The translations under genes and the position numbers were made by a program. The notes beneath the pieces are model-generated. The model made no database searches and had not been told where the DNA came from. It was given only the letters and a program-made list of their open reading frames with translations. Positions 18,817-28,117 of a stretch of DNA of 64,000 bases are shown here, one piece after another. Source of the DNA: Flavobacteriales bacterium UBA4422 (GTDB lineage: Bacteria > Bacteroidota > Bacteroidia > Flavobacteriales_G > Salibacteraceae). Numbering within the stretch: the stretch's first letter is position 1; each line of letters opens with the position of its first letter. The stretch spans positions 225,324 to 289,323 of the forward strand of contig DGQE01000015.1 in the NCBI GenBank assembly GCA_002389645.1, given 5' to 3'.

Positions 18817-20568
18817 TTATTTGTCAGTTTCTACTTTCAAATTCAATTCATCCAATTGCTCGTCACTAATAATAGATGGCGTATCAATCATTAAATCCCG
18901 CCCCGCGTTGTTTTTAGGGAAAGCGATATAGTCCCGAATACTATCTGTACCTCCAAACATGGCCGCTAATCTATCAAAGCCAAATGCAATACCACCGTGA
19001 GGGGGAGCACCATATTTAAAAGCCCCCATCAAAAAACCAAACTGATCTTCTGCTTCTTGATCAGTAAAGCCCAATATTTCAAACATCTTAGCCTGCATAT
19101 CACGATCATGAATTCGAATAGATCCTCCACCCAACTCAACACCATTCACCACAAGGTCATAGGCATTCGCGTTTACGCTTTTCGGATCGGAAGAAAGTAA
19201 CTCTGCATGCTCTGGCTTAGGCGCTGTGAAAGGGTGATGCATTGCATAATATCTGTTTGTTTCTTCATCCCATTCTAATAATGGGAAGTCTAGTACCCAA
19301 AGAGGCTTATAATCTGTTCCAGATCTTAAGCCCAGTTGAGACCCCATCTCAAGTCTAAGCTCATTCATTTGCTTTCGCACTTTCGATGAGTTGCCGGCCA
19401 ACACTAATATTAAATCACCAGGCTCAGCTTTGCATTCTTTGGCCCAAACAGCTAATTGGTCTGGATTAAAAAACTTGTCTACAGACGATTTAAACGTACC
19501 ATCTGCATTGACTTTACAATAGATTACTCCTTGAGCACCAATTTGAGGGCGCTTAACAAAGTCAGTCAGAGAATCCAACTGTTTGCGTGTGTACTCACCG
19601 GCTCCTTTTGCGCAAATTCCAAGCACTAATTCAGCATCATCAAAAACCTTAAACCCTTTGTTCTGAACGATTTCATTCATTTCAATAAACTCCATTCCAA
19701 ACCTCAAGTCTGGCTTATCAGAACCATACTTAGTCATCGCTTCAGCGTAGGTCATGCGCTCAAATTCAGGTAATTCGACTCCCTTAACCGATTGAAACAA
19801 ATGCCGAACCAATCCTTCAAATGTTCTCAAGATATCTTCCTGCTCAACAAATGCCATTTCACAGTCAATTTGAGTAAACTCAGGCTGTCTATCAGCACGT
19901 AAATCCTCGTCTCTAAAACATCTAACAATCTGAAAGTAGCGATCATAGCCGCTGATCATCAGCAATTGCTTAAATGTTTGTGGTGATTGAGGTAAAGCGT
20001 AAAATTGACCTTCGTTCATCCTCGATGGAACCACAAAGTCACGAGCTCCTTCCGGAGTCGATTTAATCAGGTATGGCGTTTCAATTTCCATGAATTTCAT
20101 ACCATCCATATACTTGCGCGTTTCTATCGCCAACTTATGCCTCAACTCGAGGTTCTTTCTCAACGGGTTTCGCCTCAAATCGATATATCGATATTTCATT
20201 CTGATTTCTTCTCCACCATCTGTTTCGTCATCAACGGTAAAAGGAGGAACTGCACTTGCATTAAGCACTTTTAAACCCTGTGCTTTTAATTCTACTTCTC
20301 CCGTCTCCATTTGGGAGTTTTTACTTTCTCGCTCGATTACTTCACCTTCAATTTGAACTACAAATTCTCTGCCCAGCTTTCTAGCCCTCTCACATAGTGG
20401 AGCATCTTGTTCAACGTTAAAGCTTAACTGGGTAATTCCATAACGATCTCGTAAATCAATAAAGGTCATTCCACCCATGTTCCTGACCCTTTGAACCCAT
20501 CCAGCCAAGGTTACTTTTTCGCCAACATTTTGGATGCGTAATTCTCCACAAGTGTGAGTTCTATACAT
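18817..20568 (-). CDS. aspS: Aspartyl-tRNA synthetase
   Basis: 583 residues, the bacterial type with a GAD insertion. An N-terminal OB-fold anticodon-binding domain (about 1-110, GWVQRVRNMGGMTFIDLRD) precedes the class II catalytic core with motif 2 (FRDEDLRADRQPEFTQID) and motif 3 (GIAFGFDRLAAMFGG). Charges tRNA-Asp. It is the first gene of the aspS-clc-pfkA run. Confidence 0.98.
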   Translation of the reverse strand: MYRTHTCGELRIQNVGEKVTLAGWVQRVRNMGGMTFIDLRDRYGITQLSFNVEQDAPLCERARKLGREFVVQIEGEVIERESKNSQMETGEVELKAQGLKVLNASAVPPFTVDDETDGGEEIRMKYRYIDLRRNPLRKNLELRHKLAIETRKYMDGMKFMEIETPYLIKSTPEGARDFVVPSRMNEGQFYALPQSPQTFKQLLMISGYDRYFQIVRCFRDEDLRADRQPEFTQIDCEMAFVEQEDILRTFEGLVRHLFQSVKGVELPEFERMTYAEAMTKYGSDKPDLRFGMEFIEMNEIVQNKGFKVFDDAELVLGICAKGAGEYTRKQLDSLTDFVKRPQIGAQGVIYCKVNADGTFKSSVDKFFNPDQLAVWAKECKAEPGDLILVLAGNSSKVRKQMNELRLEMGSQLGLRSGTDYKPLWVLDFPLLEWDEETNRYYAMHHPFTAPKPEHAELLSSDPKSVNANAYDLVVNGVELGGGSIRIHDRDMQAKMFEILGFTDQEAEDQFGFLMGAFKYGAPPHGGIAFGFDRLAAMFGGTDSIRDYIAFPKNNAGRDLMIDTPSIISDEQLDELNLKVETDK

Positions 20569-20724
20569 AGCATATAAATTGAGGGCGCGAAGTTAATCAT
20601 CACCAATTCTAAATAGCTTCCCTTGAGGAGATTATTGCATCTGAGGATAATCAATCCCAACATTGAGGTTAGTCATGTTTTATCCCTCACTTTTTCGCCC
20701 ACTTTGTGTGATAAAACAAACGTA

Positions 20725-21123
20725 ATGACAACTACCACTTCTAACCAAAGACAACACATAGATGACCTACATTTTGAGCATGCTCAATGGCTCAGAGAAT
20801 TAAGGTTTTACAAAGACGAATTGAAGTTTTTTACTACTCGACTGGAAGAGGTTGCAAGCCGCTACACGTCCATGGAAGTTCTTAAGGAGCTAGAGCAATT
20901 TCAAAATCAACTGCTCATAGAATCAAACGTATTGGATGAGTTAATTCATGACACAAATGAGCATGAGCACTATCTGGCATCTTATGCTATTGAAAACCCA
21001 GTGGCCATTGACCATGTAGCATTTGAAGATCATGCTCCGCTGAGAGAACGGGTTGAACGAAATCGGGAGCTACAAAACCAATTCAAAAAGAGCTATTTAC
21101 GCTTTTTATCTAAATGGCTCTAA
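20725..21123 (+). CDS. Hypothetical coiled-coil protein
   Basis: 132 residues from ATG at 20725 (MTTTTSNQRQHIDDL). An upstream in-frame ATG at 20623 would add 34 residues unlike the rest and lies close to the divergent aspS promoter, so the later start is preferred. The protein is almost entirely helical and rich in Glu, His and Leu with heptad-like spacing (WLRELRFYKDELKFF, LEELEQ-type runs). No signal peptide, so cytosolic. It is 12 nt upstream of another small unknown gene in the same orientation. Function unknown. Confidence 0.65.
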   Translation: MTTTTSNQRQHIDDLHFEHAQWLRELRFYKDELKFFTTRLEEVASRYTSMEVLKELEQFQNQLLIESNVLDELIHDTNEHEHYLASYAIENPVAIDHVAFEDHAPLRERVERNRELQNQFKKSYLRFLSKWL

Positions 21124-21135
21124 AACCAAGAAATT

Positions 21136-21504
21136 ATGACTGAAATAAAAATAGCAGACAGGAAAACTATAGGTGAGGTACAAGCTGAGTTTCAAGAGCA
21201 TTTTCCTTTCCTAAAAATCGAATTTTATACTGGCGAGCATATTGAGGGACAGGGTTCACTTGATTCGCTGAAAATTAACGTAGACAAAACAATAGGTGAA
21301 GTAAGAAACAAGCATGAGTCTGGAGAAGTAAGTATTCACGGCAACCAAAAAGTAGCCACGCTTGAATCAAACTTCCACGATGTTTTCGGATTAAATGTTC
21401 AGGTTTTCAGAAGAAGCGCCAATCTGTGGTTGCAAACCACAGTAACGGATGAATGGACATTAAGCCAGCAAAACGAAACTGCGAAAGAGTTTTCGCTAAG
21501 CTGA
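21136..21504 (+). CDS. Conserved hypothetical protein
   Basis: 122 residues, no signal peptide or membrane segment. It contains two copies of a TIGEV element (residues 11-15 and about 53-57). The C-terminal half NVQVFRRSANLWLQTT resembles a small Bacteroidota-specific family I recognise only as conserved. It pairs with the coiled-coil gene 12 nt upstream. Function unknown; a cytosolic regulatory or adaptor role is only a guess. Confidence 0.65.
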   Translation: MTEIKIADRKTIGEVQAEFQEHFPFLKIEFYTGEHIEGQGSLDSLKINVDKTIGEVRNKHESGEVSIHGNQKVATLESNFHDVFGLNVQVFRRSANLWLQTTVTDEWTLSQQNETAKEFSLS

Positions 21505-21534
21505 TAGATAAGTCTTGGTTTTTGTTTGGCTTGG

Positions 21535-21565
21535 AGCCGACTCGTGATGCAAATCACAGTCGGCT
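21535..21565. terminator. Bidirectional hairpin terminator
   Basis: Stem AGCCGACT/AGTCGGCT with an inner GTGAT/ATCAC stem, one bulged C and a GCAA loop. It lies between the convergent genes ending at 21504 and 21566. T-rich sequence follows only loosely, so termination strength is uncertain. Confidence 0.6.
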
Positions 21566-22363
21566 TCATTTATTTAAAAGCGCTCTAACAAAGAAAAAGG
21601 CACCAACTGCAATCATTGGCAAGCTCAATAGTTGGCCCATGTTCAATGCCATATCAGCCTCAAACTCAACTTGCACTTCCTTGAAAAATTCAATAACAAA
21701 TCGAGCGGAAAACAAACCAATTAAAAACAAACCGAAGAGCATGCCTTTTTTCTCGGCAGCACTTGTTTTATAGTAAAGTGTGATCAGCACGAGAAATAGG
21801 AATGAATAGGCAATCGCCTCATAAATCTGAGCTGGATGACGAGGAACAAGTTCCATATAACCCGCTCTAGTATATAAGAATGCCCAAGAGCCATCCCAAG
21901 GTGCCCCAACAATCTCATGATTCATTAAGTTTCCTGTCCTAATAAAAACAGCCGCTAGCGCCACAGTAATCACTATTCTATCCAACACCCATAGCAATGG
22001 ACGCTTTGAAACCTTCATACTCCAAATCCACAAAGAAGCGATAATACCTATAGCCGCACCATGACTCGCCAGTCCGCCTTTCCAAATCTGAATAATTTCT
22101 AAAAGATTGTGTTGATAATAGTCCCATTGATAGAAAAAGACATGACCTAATCTTGCTCCTGCTATGGTTCCTATCATCATATACATGAGTATGCTATCCA
22201 TCCATTCAACCGGGAGTTTCTCTCTTTTTAGAAAGTTTTGCATGATGTAATAGCCGACTAGAAAGGCCATAGCAAAAAGCAACCCGTACCAGCGAACAGC
22301 TAGTGGCCCTAATTCAAACAAAATTGGATCAACTTCCCAAGTGATATACAATAGATTATTCAT
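21566..22363 (-). CDS. lgt: Prolipoprotein diacylglyceryl transferase
   Basis: 265 residues with about seven membrane helices. Signature motifs: GARLGHVFFYQ near residue 70, IRTGNLMNHEIVG near 141, and HPAQIYEAIAY near 178. Transfers diacylglycerol to the lipobox Cys of prolipoproteins at the inner membrane, and so serves the many lipoproteins encoded in this window. It is divergent from hemB, with starts about 45 nt apart. Confidence 0.96.
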   Translation of the reverse strand: MNNLLYITWEVDPILFELGPLAVRWYGLLFAMAFLVGYYIMQNFLKREKLPVEWMDSILMYMMIGTIAGARLGHVFFYQWDYYQHNLLEIIQIWKGGLASHGAAIGIIASLWIWSMKVSKRPLLWVLDRIVITVALAAVFIRTGNLMNHEIVGAPWDGSWAFLYTRAGYMELVPRHPAQIYEAIAYSFLFLVLITLYYKTSAAEKKGMLFGLFLIGLFSARFVIEFFKEVQVEFEADMALNMGQLLSLPMIAVGAFFFVRALLNK

Positions 22364-22408
22364 GCTGTGTCAAGTCTTAACTTCGTGGGCAAATATAGAA
22401 TTAGCATT

Positions 22409-23380
22409 ATGCTTCGCAGACCAAGAAGAAATAGAAAAAATGAAGTTATTCGCAGTCAAGCGCGAGAAACAAATATTAGCGTTCACAATTTGATCTATCC
22501 GCTATTTGTGGTAAACGGTCAAAATAAAAAGTCAGAGGTTAAATCATTACCAGGTCAGTTTCGCCTTTCATTAGATCATCTGCTTCGCGAGGTGGAAGAA
22601 TGCATGAACCTTGGGGTAAATACCTTCGATTTATTTCCAGCCGTTGATGATTCGCTAAAAGATTCTATTGGGTCCTATGGCTATTCATCAGAAAACTTTT
22701 ATCTGAAATATATTAAAGAAGTAAAGTCCAGGTTTCCTGAAGCACAAATCATGACAGATGTTGCAATGGATCCATACAGCAGTGATGGGCATGACGGCAT
22801 CGTTAAAGATGGTAAAATATTGAATGATGAAACGCTTGATGTATTGGGGAAGATGAGCGTTGCTCAAGCGGAGGCAGGAGCAGACATTATTGGCCCTTCA
22901 GATATGATGGATGGTCGAGTCGCTTACATTCGAGAGGAATTAGACCAAGCAGGTTTTACCGATGTAAGCATCATGTCGTATACTGCAAAATATGCAAGTG
23001 CTTATTATGGCCCATTTAGGGATGCTTTGGATTCAGCGCCAAAATTTGGTGATAAAAAGACCTATCAAATGGACCCTGCAAATAAGCGTGAAGCGCTTAT
23101 TGAAGCCGAACTAGATTACATTGAGGGTGCCGATTATTTAATGGTGAAGCCAGCACTTTGCTATTTAGATGTGATTCATATGCTGAAAGAAGAATATCCA
23201 ATTCCGATTGCAGCATACAATGTTAGTGGTGAATATGCCATGCTTAAAGCTGCTGCTCAAAACGGCTGGATAGAGCACGATCGAGCAATGACTGAAATGC
23301 TTTTGAGTATACGCAGGGCCGGAGCCGATGTTATCCTTACCTATTTTGCGAAAGAGTTTGCCCAGTTGCAAAAAGCATAA
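22409..23380 (+). CDS. hemB: Delta-aminolevulinic acid dehydratase (porphobilinogen synthase)
   Basis: 323 residues from ATG at 22409 (MLRRPRRNRKNE); the frame is open from GTG 22367, but the later ATG gives the family N terminus. The two Schiff-base lysines lie in MSYTAKYASAYYGPFRDA and YLMVKPALCYLDVI. Joins two 5-aminolevulinate molecules in tetrapyrrole synthesis. The sequence DVAMDPYSSDGHDG near residue 123 carries Asp/Ser rather than a Cys cluster, which points to the Mg-dependent rather than Zn-dependent type. Confidence 0.96.
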   Translation: MLRRPRRNRKNEVIRSQARETNISVHNLIYPLFVVNGQNKKSEVKSLPGQFRLSLDHLLREVEECMNLGVNTFDLFPAVDDSLKDSIGSYGYSSENFYLKYIKEVKSRFPEAQIMTDVAMDPYSSDGHDGIVKDGKILNDETLDVLGKMSVAQAEAGADIIGPSDMMDGRVAYIREELDQAGFTDVSIMSYTAKYASAYYGPFRDALDSAPKFGDKKTYQMDPANKREALIEAELDYIEGADYLMVKPALCYLDVIHMLKEEYPIPIAAYNVSGEYAMLKAAAQNGWIEHDRAMTEMLLSIRRAGADVILTYFAKEFAQLQKA

Positions 23381-23553
23381 AAAAGCTTCTAGATAAGGCT
23401 TGACATTTTTATTGAATGTATCGTATTAGCTCTACGATATGACTATCCTATGAGTAGAGTAATTGATTTCATGATTCTTAATTATTTGGACTTTTCATGA
23501 AGGGCAACCACTCTACAAGAAATTCAAAAGAGCAGCAATTCAGACTTAAGACA
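23381..23553. other. Intergenic region with two inverted repeats
   Basis: A 173-nt gap between convergent hemB and dprA. It holds a 7-bp hairpin TATCGTA-TTAGCTC-TACGATA at 23419-23439 and a second 7-bp pair GTAGAGT (23454-23460) / ACTCTAC (23510-23516). No T-run follows, no tRNA-like fold is evident, and no reading frame of note exists. Confidence 0.35.
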
Positions 23554-24657
23554 CTAGGTCAAGGCATACATTTTCCCGGGCAAAGATTTTATAACCCCCT
23601 TGAATTCCAGCTCTAAAAGTAAAGTAGACGTCTTACTTACCGTCCAGTCACACTTTAAGCTCAAACTATCTAATGATTGTTTTTGATTGTCTTTAAATAT
23701 CTCTAAAACTTTCTTCTCTTCCGGGTCTAAATCCACAAACAACTTCTTTTGGGACGTTTTCGATGTTTGCTCTTTTTGCCAACCCATTAAATAGATTAAG
23801 TCTTCGCAACTTTCGATTAATGCCGCTTGATTGGTCTTAATTAAGTAATTACATCCCGCAGAAAACGGTGCGTCTATTGGCCCAGGAAAAGCTGCCACAT
23901 CTCTATTATAACCTGCTGCTAACCTCGCTGTTATCATCGATCCACCTTTAACTCCTGACTCTATAACAATGGTAACATCAGACATTCCAGCAACAACTCT
24001 ATTCCGTTGTGGGAAGTTCACTCTTTCGGGCCTTGTTCCACTTTCAAACTCAGAAAGCAAGCCTCCGTTCCTAAGCATTTTTTCAGCCAACGAGCGGTTA
24101 GCTTCAGGGTAGATCATATCCAAAGAATTGCCTAAAACTCCTACCGTCTGTAATCCGCACTGAACTGCTGAACGATGCGCAATTGTATCAACACCATAGG
24201 CCAAACCACTTACAATTAACGGGTCATATGGTTGAAGTGCTTCAACTAGCCGCTCAGTCAACTTCGAGCCATAGTCAGTGAAGTCTCTCGTTCCAACAAT
24301 GCTCACAGCATGAGGTTTGTTCAGGTGCAGATCACCTTTGGCCTAAAGCAATAATGGGCCATCATCACAATATTTTAAGCGATTAGGGTACTCATTGTCA
24401 AGATAAAAAATGGTCTTAACCTTCTTTTTCTCAATAAATTTCAATTCTTCTTCCGCTTGACGCAGAGCCTCATTACGCTCAAGTTTTTTGATAAAGGCTT
24501 GGCTAACCCCTGGAATTAATGCCAATTCTTTCTCTGTTGATTCAAATAGCTCTTTGACTCCGCCTGCATATGATACTAGCTTCTTTGCTTTATGCGGACC
24601 GACACCATTGAGCTTTTTTAGCGCAATTTGATATTGAAGATTCTCATCCATGGCCAT
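23554..24657 (-). pseudogene. dprA: dprA (DNA processing protein A) interrupted by an in-frame TAG
   Basis: Two adjacent segments in the same frame make a full-length DprA of about 367 codons. Residues 1-104 (24657-24346) carry the helix-hairpin-helix-like N-terminal domain and end DDGPLLL. Then comes TAG (24343-24345), then AKGDLHLNKPHA and the Rossmann domain starting VSIVGTR. The stop replaces the aromatic residue normally found in LLF-KG-type sequences. Everything else looks intact, including SGLAYGVDTIAHR, NFPQRNRVVAG and the C-terminal winged-helix segment. DprA loads RecA on incoming single-stranded DNA in transformation. The downstream part could restart at GTG 24306, giving 250 residues without the N-terminal domain. 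A sequencing error or read-through is also possible. Confidence 0.85.
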
Positions 24658-24679
24658 AAAACGAAAGTAATGCAGACTC

Positions 24680-24687
24680 TACATTTG
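24680..24687 (+). promoter_or_regulatory. Promoter -7 element for kdsB
   Basis: TACATTTG is an exact match to TAnnTTTG, 22 nt before the kdsB ATG. It lies in the short divergent gap between dprA and kdsB. Confidence 0.5.
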
Positions 24688-24709
24688 ATGATTACCTTCG
24701 CTGCCGATT

Positions 24710-25453
24710 ATGAAAATTTTAGGTATAATTCCCTCCAGATACGACTCTACACGATTTCCTGGTAAGCCTTTGGTAGATATTCAAGGTAAGACTATGATTC
24801 AACGTGTGTACGAGCGTGCAAGTGAAAGCGAACAGCTTAATAGGGTGGTCGTTGCAACTGATGATAGTCGCATTTACGATCATGTTAAAGCATTCGGAGG
24901 AGAAGCAGTTATGACGTCATCCGCACATCAAAGTGGAACCGACAGATGCGTTGAGGCCTATCAGATTTTGAATGAAAAGTATGATGCCGTAATAAATATT
25001 CAAGGTGACGAGCCAGTAATCAAGCCGTGTCAATTGAACCTTTTGGCATTTTGCTTTAATGATGACGATTGTGAAATAGCAACGCTTGCTGTAAAAATTA
25101 AGACAACTGATATACTGTTCGACTCAAGTAAGATTAAACTTGTGCTGGACAGTTATAATAATGTCATTTACTTTAGCAGACACCCAATTCCTTATCAGCA
25201 GAAGCCTGCAGAAACATGGCTCGAGAACCACGACTATCTGAAGCATGTTGGTATTTATGGCTTTAGGTCTGACATACTTCTAGAATTAGGAAAAATTCCT
25301 GCTTCGAGTCTTGAACAAGCAGAATCTCTTGAGCAATTGCGCTGGATGGAAAACGGGTACAAAATCAAGGTAAAAACTACTGATTTCGATAGTATCTCTG
25401 TTGACCTTCCTACAGATTTATACAGAGTAAACGAGATCTTGAACCAGGCATAG
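24710..25453 (+). CDS. kdsB: 3-deoxy-manno-octulosonate cytidylyltransferase
   Basis: 247 residues, the standard length. N-terminal nucleotide-binding loop IPSRYDSTRFPGKPL, then VVATDD, INIQGDEP and YFSRHPIPY are all conserved. Activates Kdo as CMP-Kdo for lipopolysaccharide core assembly. This fits a Gram-negative cell envelope. Confidence 0.96.
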   Translation: MKILGIIPSRYDSTRFPGKPLVDIQGKTMIQRVYERASESEQLNRVVVATDDSRIYDHVKAFGGEAVMTSSAHQSGTDRCVEAYQILNEKYDAVINIQGDEPVIKPCQLNLLAFCFNDDDCEIATLAVKIKTTDILFDSSKIKLVLDSYNNVIYFSRHPIPYQQKPAETWLENHDYLKHVGIYGFRSDILLELGKIPASSLEQAESLEQLRWMENGYKIKVKTTDFDSISVDLPTDLYRVNEILNQA

Positions 25454-25499
25454 TTTTCAAAGAGTATTTATTTACTTTGCAATAATTGAAAATCACCGA

Positions 25500-26654
25500 T
25501 TGAATTTAGAACATTATATAGCGGAACTATTAGAAGATCACGACTGTGTGATCGTACCTGCGTTTGGCGGATTTATTGCCAATTATGCCCCCGCGAGTAT
25601 TAATGCCATCAATGACCGTTTTGACCCACCTTTTAGAAAATTAAGCTTCAATAAGTTCTTGATTCATAATGATGGGCTGTTGGCTGCATATGTTGCCAAA
25701 AAAGAACAAGAGAAATACGAGCAGTCTGTTGAGAGGGTAAAAGACTATGCACTCTATTTGAAAAAAGAGTTGCGAGATCATAAACGTGTCTCAATCAATA
25801 AGGTTGGAATAATCTATTTGCAGCTGGATGGCACCTTTAGGTTTGAGCAAATAAAGAATGATGATTTCTTCAAGTCAGGATTTGGATTAGAATCATTCTT
25901 TGCAAATAGAATTGAGCGTCAGCCGTCTCGTCAAGTCAACATTGATCCAAAAACTGATAATCAAGAAGTATTATCTAAACCTGAATCTAAGGTAATTGCA
26001 CTTCCTATTCAGGATAAAACAAAGCCTTCCCTAGAACAAGAAAAAACAACCAAAAAGCCATCGGCAAAATCAGCGGAACCAGTCGCAGAAGCTGCTATTT
26101 CTGAAGAAAGCAACCCTGAAAAAAAGCGCAATTGGGCCCTTGCTGCTGCTATTATTAGTTTACCCATAATTGGCTTGGGCATTTGGTTTGGGTTAGGACA
26201 GCCCATATTTAAGACCACTCATTTCAATTACTCTAATTTAAATCCTTTTTCAGAAAAGATTTCTCCCATCTATGAAGAAAGAGCGATTAATTTTTACCCT
26301 TCAGAATTCTCACCGACTGAAAGTCTGAAAATTGATGAGGGCGAAGAGTTTTTAGAGATTAACTTGGAAAATGAAGCTGACAAAACACTAGTTGTTAAGT
26401 TGACAAATTCGAAGAATACTGCTTCAAAAAGCGACCTTCATTTTCATGTAATAGGCGGGTGTTTCAGTGTCGAAGAAAATGCCGTTGGTTTAGCTAAAAA
26501 ATATTCTCAGCAGGGTTCAAACGCTTCGCTAGTGGATGTAAAAGGCAACTTGCACAGAGTTAGCGTAGCAAGTTTTGCCACAAAAAAAGAGGCAAAGTCT
26601 GCTCTTGCCTCTATTAAAATTGATATTCCGGGAGCTTGGATTCTCTACAAATAG
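25500..26654 (+). CDS. HU/CCDC81-like and SPOR domain membrane protein
   Basis: 384 residues from TTG at 25500, the only plausible start (MNLEHYIAELL). The N-terminal 140 residues match the prokaryotic HU-like CCDC81 domains (IVPAFGGFIANYAPA, FNKFLIHNDGLLA). A Lys/Glu/Pro-rich stretch follows, then a single membrane helix at about 206-226 (WALAAAIISLPIIGLGIWF). A C-terminal SPOR domain (about 308-383) binds denuded glycan strands of peptidoglycan at division sites. This architecture is common in Bacteroidota, and the protein is likely a DNA- or protein-tethered envelope factor. The 3' end overlaps convergent rpoD by 10 nt. A -7-like TTACTTTG precedes the start. Confidence 0.85.
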   Translation: MNLEHYIAELLEDHDCVIVPAFGGFIANYAPASINAINDRFDPPFRKLSFNKFLIHNDGLLAAYVAKKEQEKYEQSVERVKDYALYLKKELRDHKRVSINKVGIIYLQLDGTFRFEQIKNDDFFKSGFGLESFFANRIERQPSRQVNIDPKTDNQEVLSKPESKVIALPIQDKTKPSLEQEKTTKKPSAKSAEPVAEAAISEESNPEKKRNWALAAAIISLPIIGLGIWFGLGQPIFKTTHFNYSNLNPFSEKISPIYEERAINFYPSEFSPTESLKIDEGEEFLEINLENEADKTLVVKLTNSKNTASKSDLHFHVIGGCFSVEENAVGLAKKYSQQGSNASLVDVKGNLHRVSVASFATKKEAKSALASIKIDIPGAWILYK

Positions 26655-27505
26655 TTTTTTAGCAAATGGCTATTGGCCTTTTTTCTCAAACTTCTTAACC
26701 CTTTTTCTCTGATTTGACGAATCCTCTCTCTGGTTAAGCCAAGATTATTCGCGATTTCTTCTAATGTCATTGGAGGCACACCGTTCAAGCCAAAAGATAG
26801 ACGCAAAACATCCGCCTCTCTTTCCTTTAAGTTTACAAGAACTCTTTCTATATCGCTTCTTAATGATTCATGCATTAACACATCCGTTGGCACATCTGAA
26901 TCAGCGTTAGCCATAACATTTAAGAGGCTGTTGTCTTCCCCTTCCATTAAAGGAGCATCAACTGAAACTTGTTTTTGAGAATAAACGAATAAATCACCAA
27001 CGCTATCAGGGTTTGATTCGAGCAACTCTCCAATTTCATCATTCGAAGGTGGTCGCTCAAATTTCTGCTCTAGTGAGGCATAAGCTTGAGCTACTTTTTG
27101 AATTGCACTTACCTTATTCAATGGAAGACGCACTACTCTGCTATTCTCAGCAATAGCCTGCATTATGCTCTGGCGTATCCACCATACTGCATAAGAGATG
27201 AACTTGAAACCTTTTGTTTCATCGAATCTCTTGGCTGCGATAATCAATCCAATATTTCCTTCAGCAATAAGGTCTTCTAAAGTTAATCCATGACCCTGAT
27301 ATTGTTTGGAGACTGAAATTACAAATCTCAAATTCGCGCTTACTAGCTTATTCAATGCTAGTTCATCGCCCTGTTTAATTCTTACCGCCAGACGCACTTC
27401 TTCCTCAGCATTGATCATTTCTTCTTTAGAAACATCACTGAGATATTTATCAATTGAACGGCTGTCTCGGTTAGTTAATTGCTTGGTTATTTTTAGCTGA
27501 CGCAT
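26645..27505 (-). CDS. rpoD: Primary RNA polymerase sigma factor (RpoD/SigA type)
   Basis: 286 residues, short and lacking region 1.1 as in Bacteroidota primary sigma factors. Region 1.2 starts DKYLSDVSKEE. Region 2 has LANLRFVISVSKQY-type and GNIGLIIAAKRFDETKGFKFISYAVWWIRQ motifs. Region 3 follows, and region 4 has LTLEEIANNLGLTRERIRQI. It directs transcription from the TAnnTTTG promoters seen in this window. The 144-nt leader upstream holds a long-range inverted repeat, noted separately. Confidence 0.96.
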   Translation of the reverse strand: MRQLKITKQLTNRDSRSIDKYLSDVSKEEMINAEEEVRLAVRIKQGDELALNKLVSANLRFVISVSKQYQGHGLTLEDLIAEGNIGLIIAAKRFDETKGFKFISYAVWWIRQSIMQAIAENSRVVRLPLNKVSAIQKVAQAYASLEQKFERPPSNDEIGELLESNPDSVGDLFVYSQKQVSVDAPLMEGEDNSLLNVMANADSDVPTDVLMHESLRSDIERVLVNLKEREADVLRLSFGLNGVPPMTLEEIANNLGLTRERIRQIREKGLRSLRKKANSHLLKNYL

Positions 27506-27510
27506 GAGTT

Positions 27511-27620
27511 ACATAGGTTGGTTATTGTGCAAAAGGTTGTTGAATGTAAAAAATATTTACTAATTAACAATCCGCTCTTTAAAACTTTCGAATTAAAACG
27601 CGAAGCAACCCAACCTATGT
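27511..27620 (-). repeat. Long-range inverted repeat in the rpoD leader
   Basis: ACATAGGTTGG at 27511-27521 and its exact complement CCAACCTATGT at 27610-27620 enclose an AT-rich 88-nt spacer just upstream of the rpoD start. The pairing would form an extended stem in the rpoD mRNA leader or mark a pair of protein sites. No known riboregulator is recognised. Confidence 0.4.
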
Positions 27621-27649
27621 TAGTCGAATATTAATGAGAAATTAACGTT

Positions 27650-28102
27650 CTAACCTCGCCATTTGTCTAAGAGGTTATTCACTGTACTGGCCTCATCAAC
27701 GCTTAGACCATGCAAATTATCCTCCCATTTTAATAGTTCAACATCGATCACCTCAAGTAGCTTTAGACCCTTGTCAGTAATTTTCACATCAACCTGCCTA
27801 CGATCATGTTTGCAAGGATTTCGGGTAACTAAATCCTTTGCTTTCAATTTATCTACTATGCGAGAAACATTACTCATCTTATCGATCATTCGATCCTTCA
27901 GGAGGTTGACAGAGGCTGCTTCAGGATATTGGCCTCGTAAAATTCTCAACGAATTAAACTGCTGTGGTGTAATTTTATGGTCTTTAAAAACCCCATTTTG
28001 TAAAGTGGTAAGCCAACTGCTCGTGTAAAGAACGTTGATCATCAACTTACTGTATTCGCTGCTAAATTTTTTCTGCTTTATTTCTTCACCAATACTTGCC
28101 AT
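27650..28102 (-). CDS. MarR family transcriptional regulator
   Basis: 150 residues from ATG at 28102 (MASIGEEIKQKKF). An ATG 18 nt further out (28120) overlaps the likely -7 element, so the inner start is preferred. Winged-helix features: ITPQQFNSLRILRG, LLKDRMIDKMSNVSRIVDKL and the wing LVTRNPCKHDRRQVDVKIT. MarR proteins are dimeric repressors responsive to small ligands. The probable operator is the palindrome at 28126-28135. The gene lies downstream of hemJ on the same strand, with a 48-nt gap. Confidence 0.9.
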   Translation of the reverse strand: MASIGEEIKQKKFSSEYSKLMINVLYTSSWLTTLQNGVFKDHKITPQQFNSLRILRGQYPEAASVNLLKDRMIDKMSNVSRIVDKLKAKDLVTRNPCKHDRRQVDVKITDKGLKLLEVIDVELLKWEDNLHGLSVDEASTVNNLLDKWRG

Positions 28103-28117
28103 AACAAAATGTTTGTG

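Noticed and set aside
23419..23439. tRNA-like element in the hemB-dprA gap
   Set aside because: No cloverleaf, no TψC-type GTTC stem and no CCA end can be drawn.
27086..27500. Plus-strand frames opposite rpoD
   Set aside because: They are antisense shadows of conserved sigma factor codons with no homology of their own.
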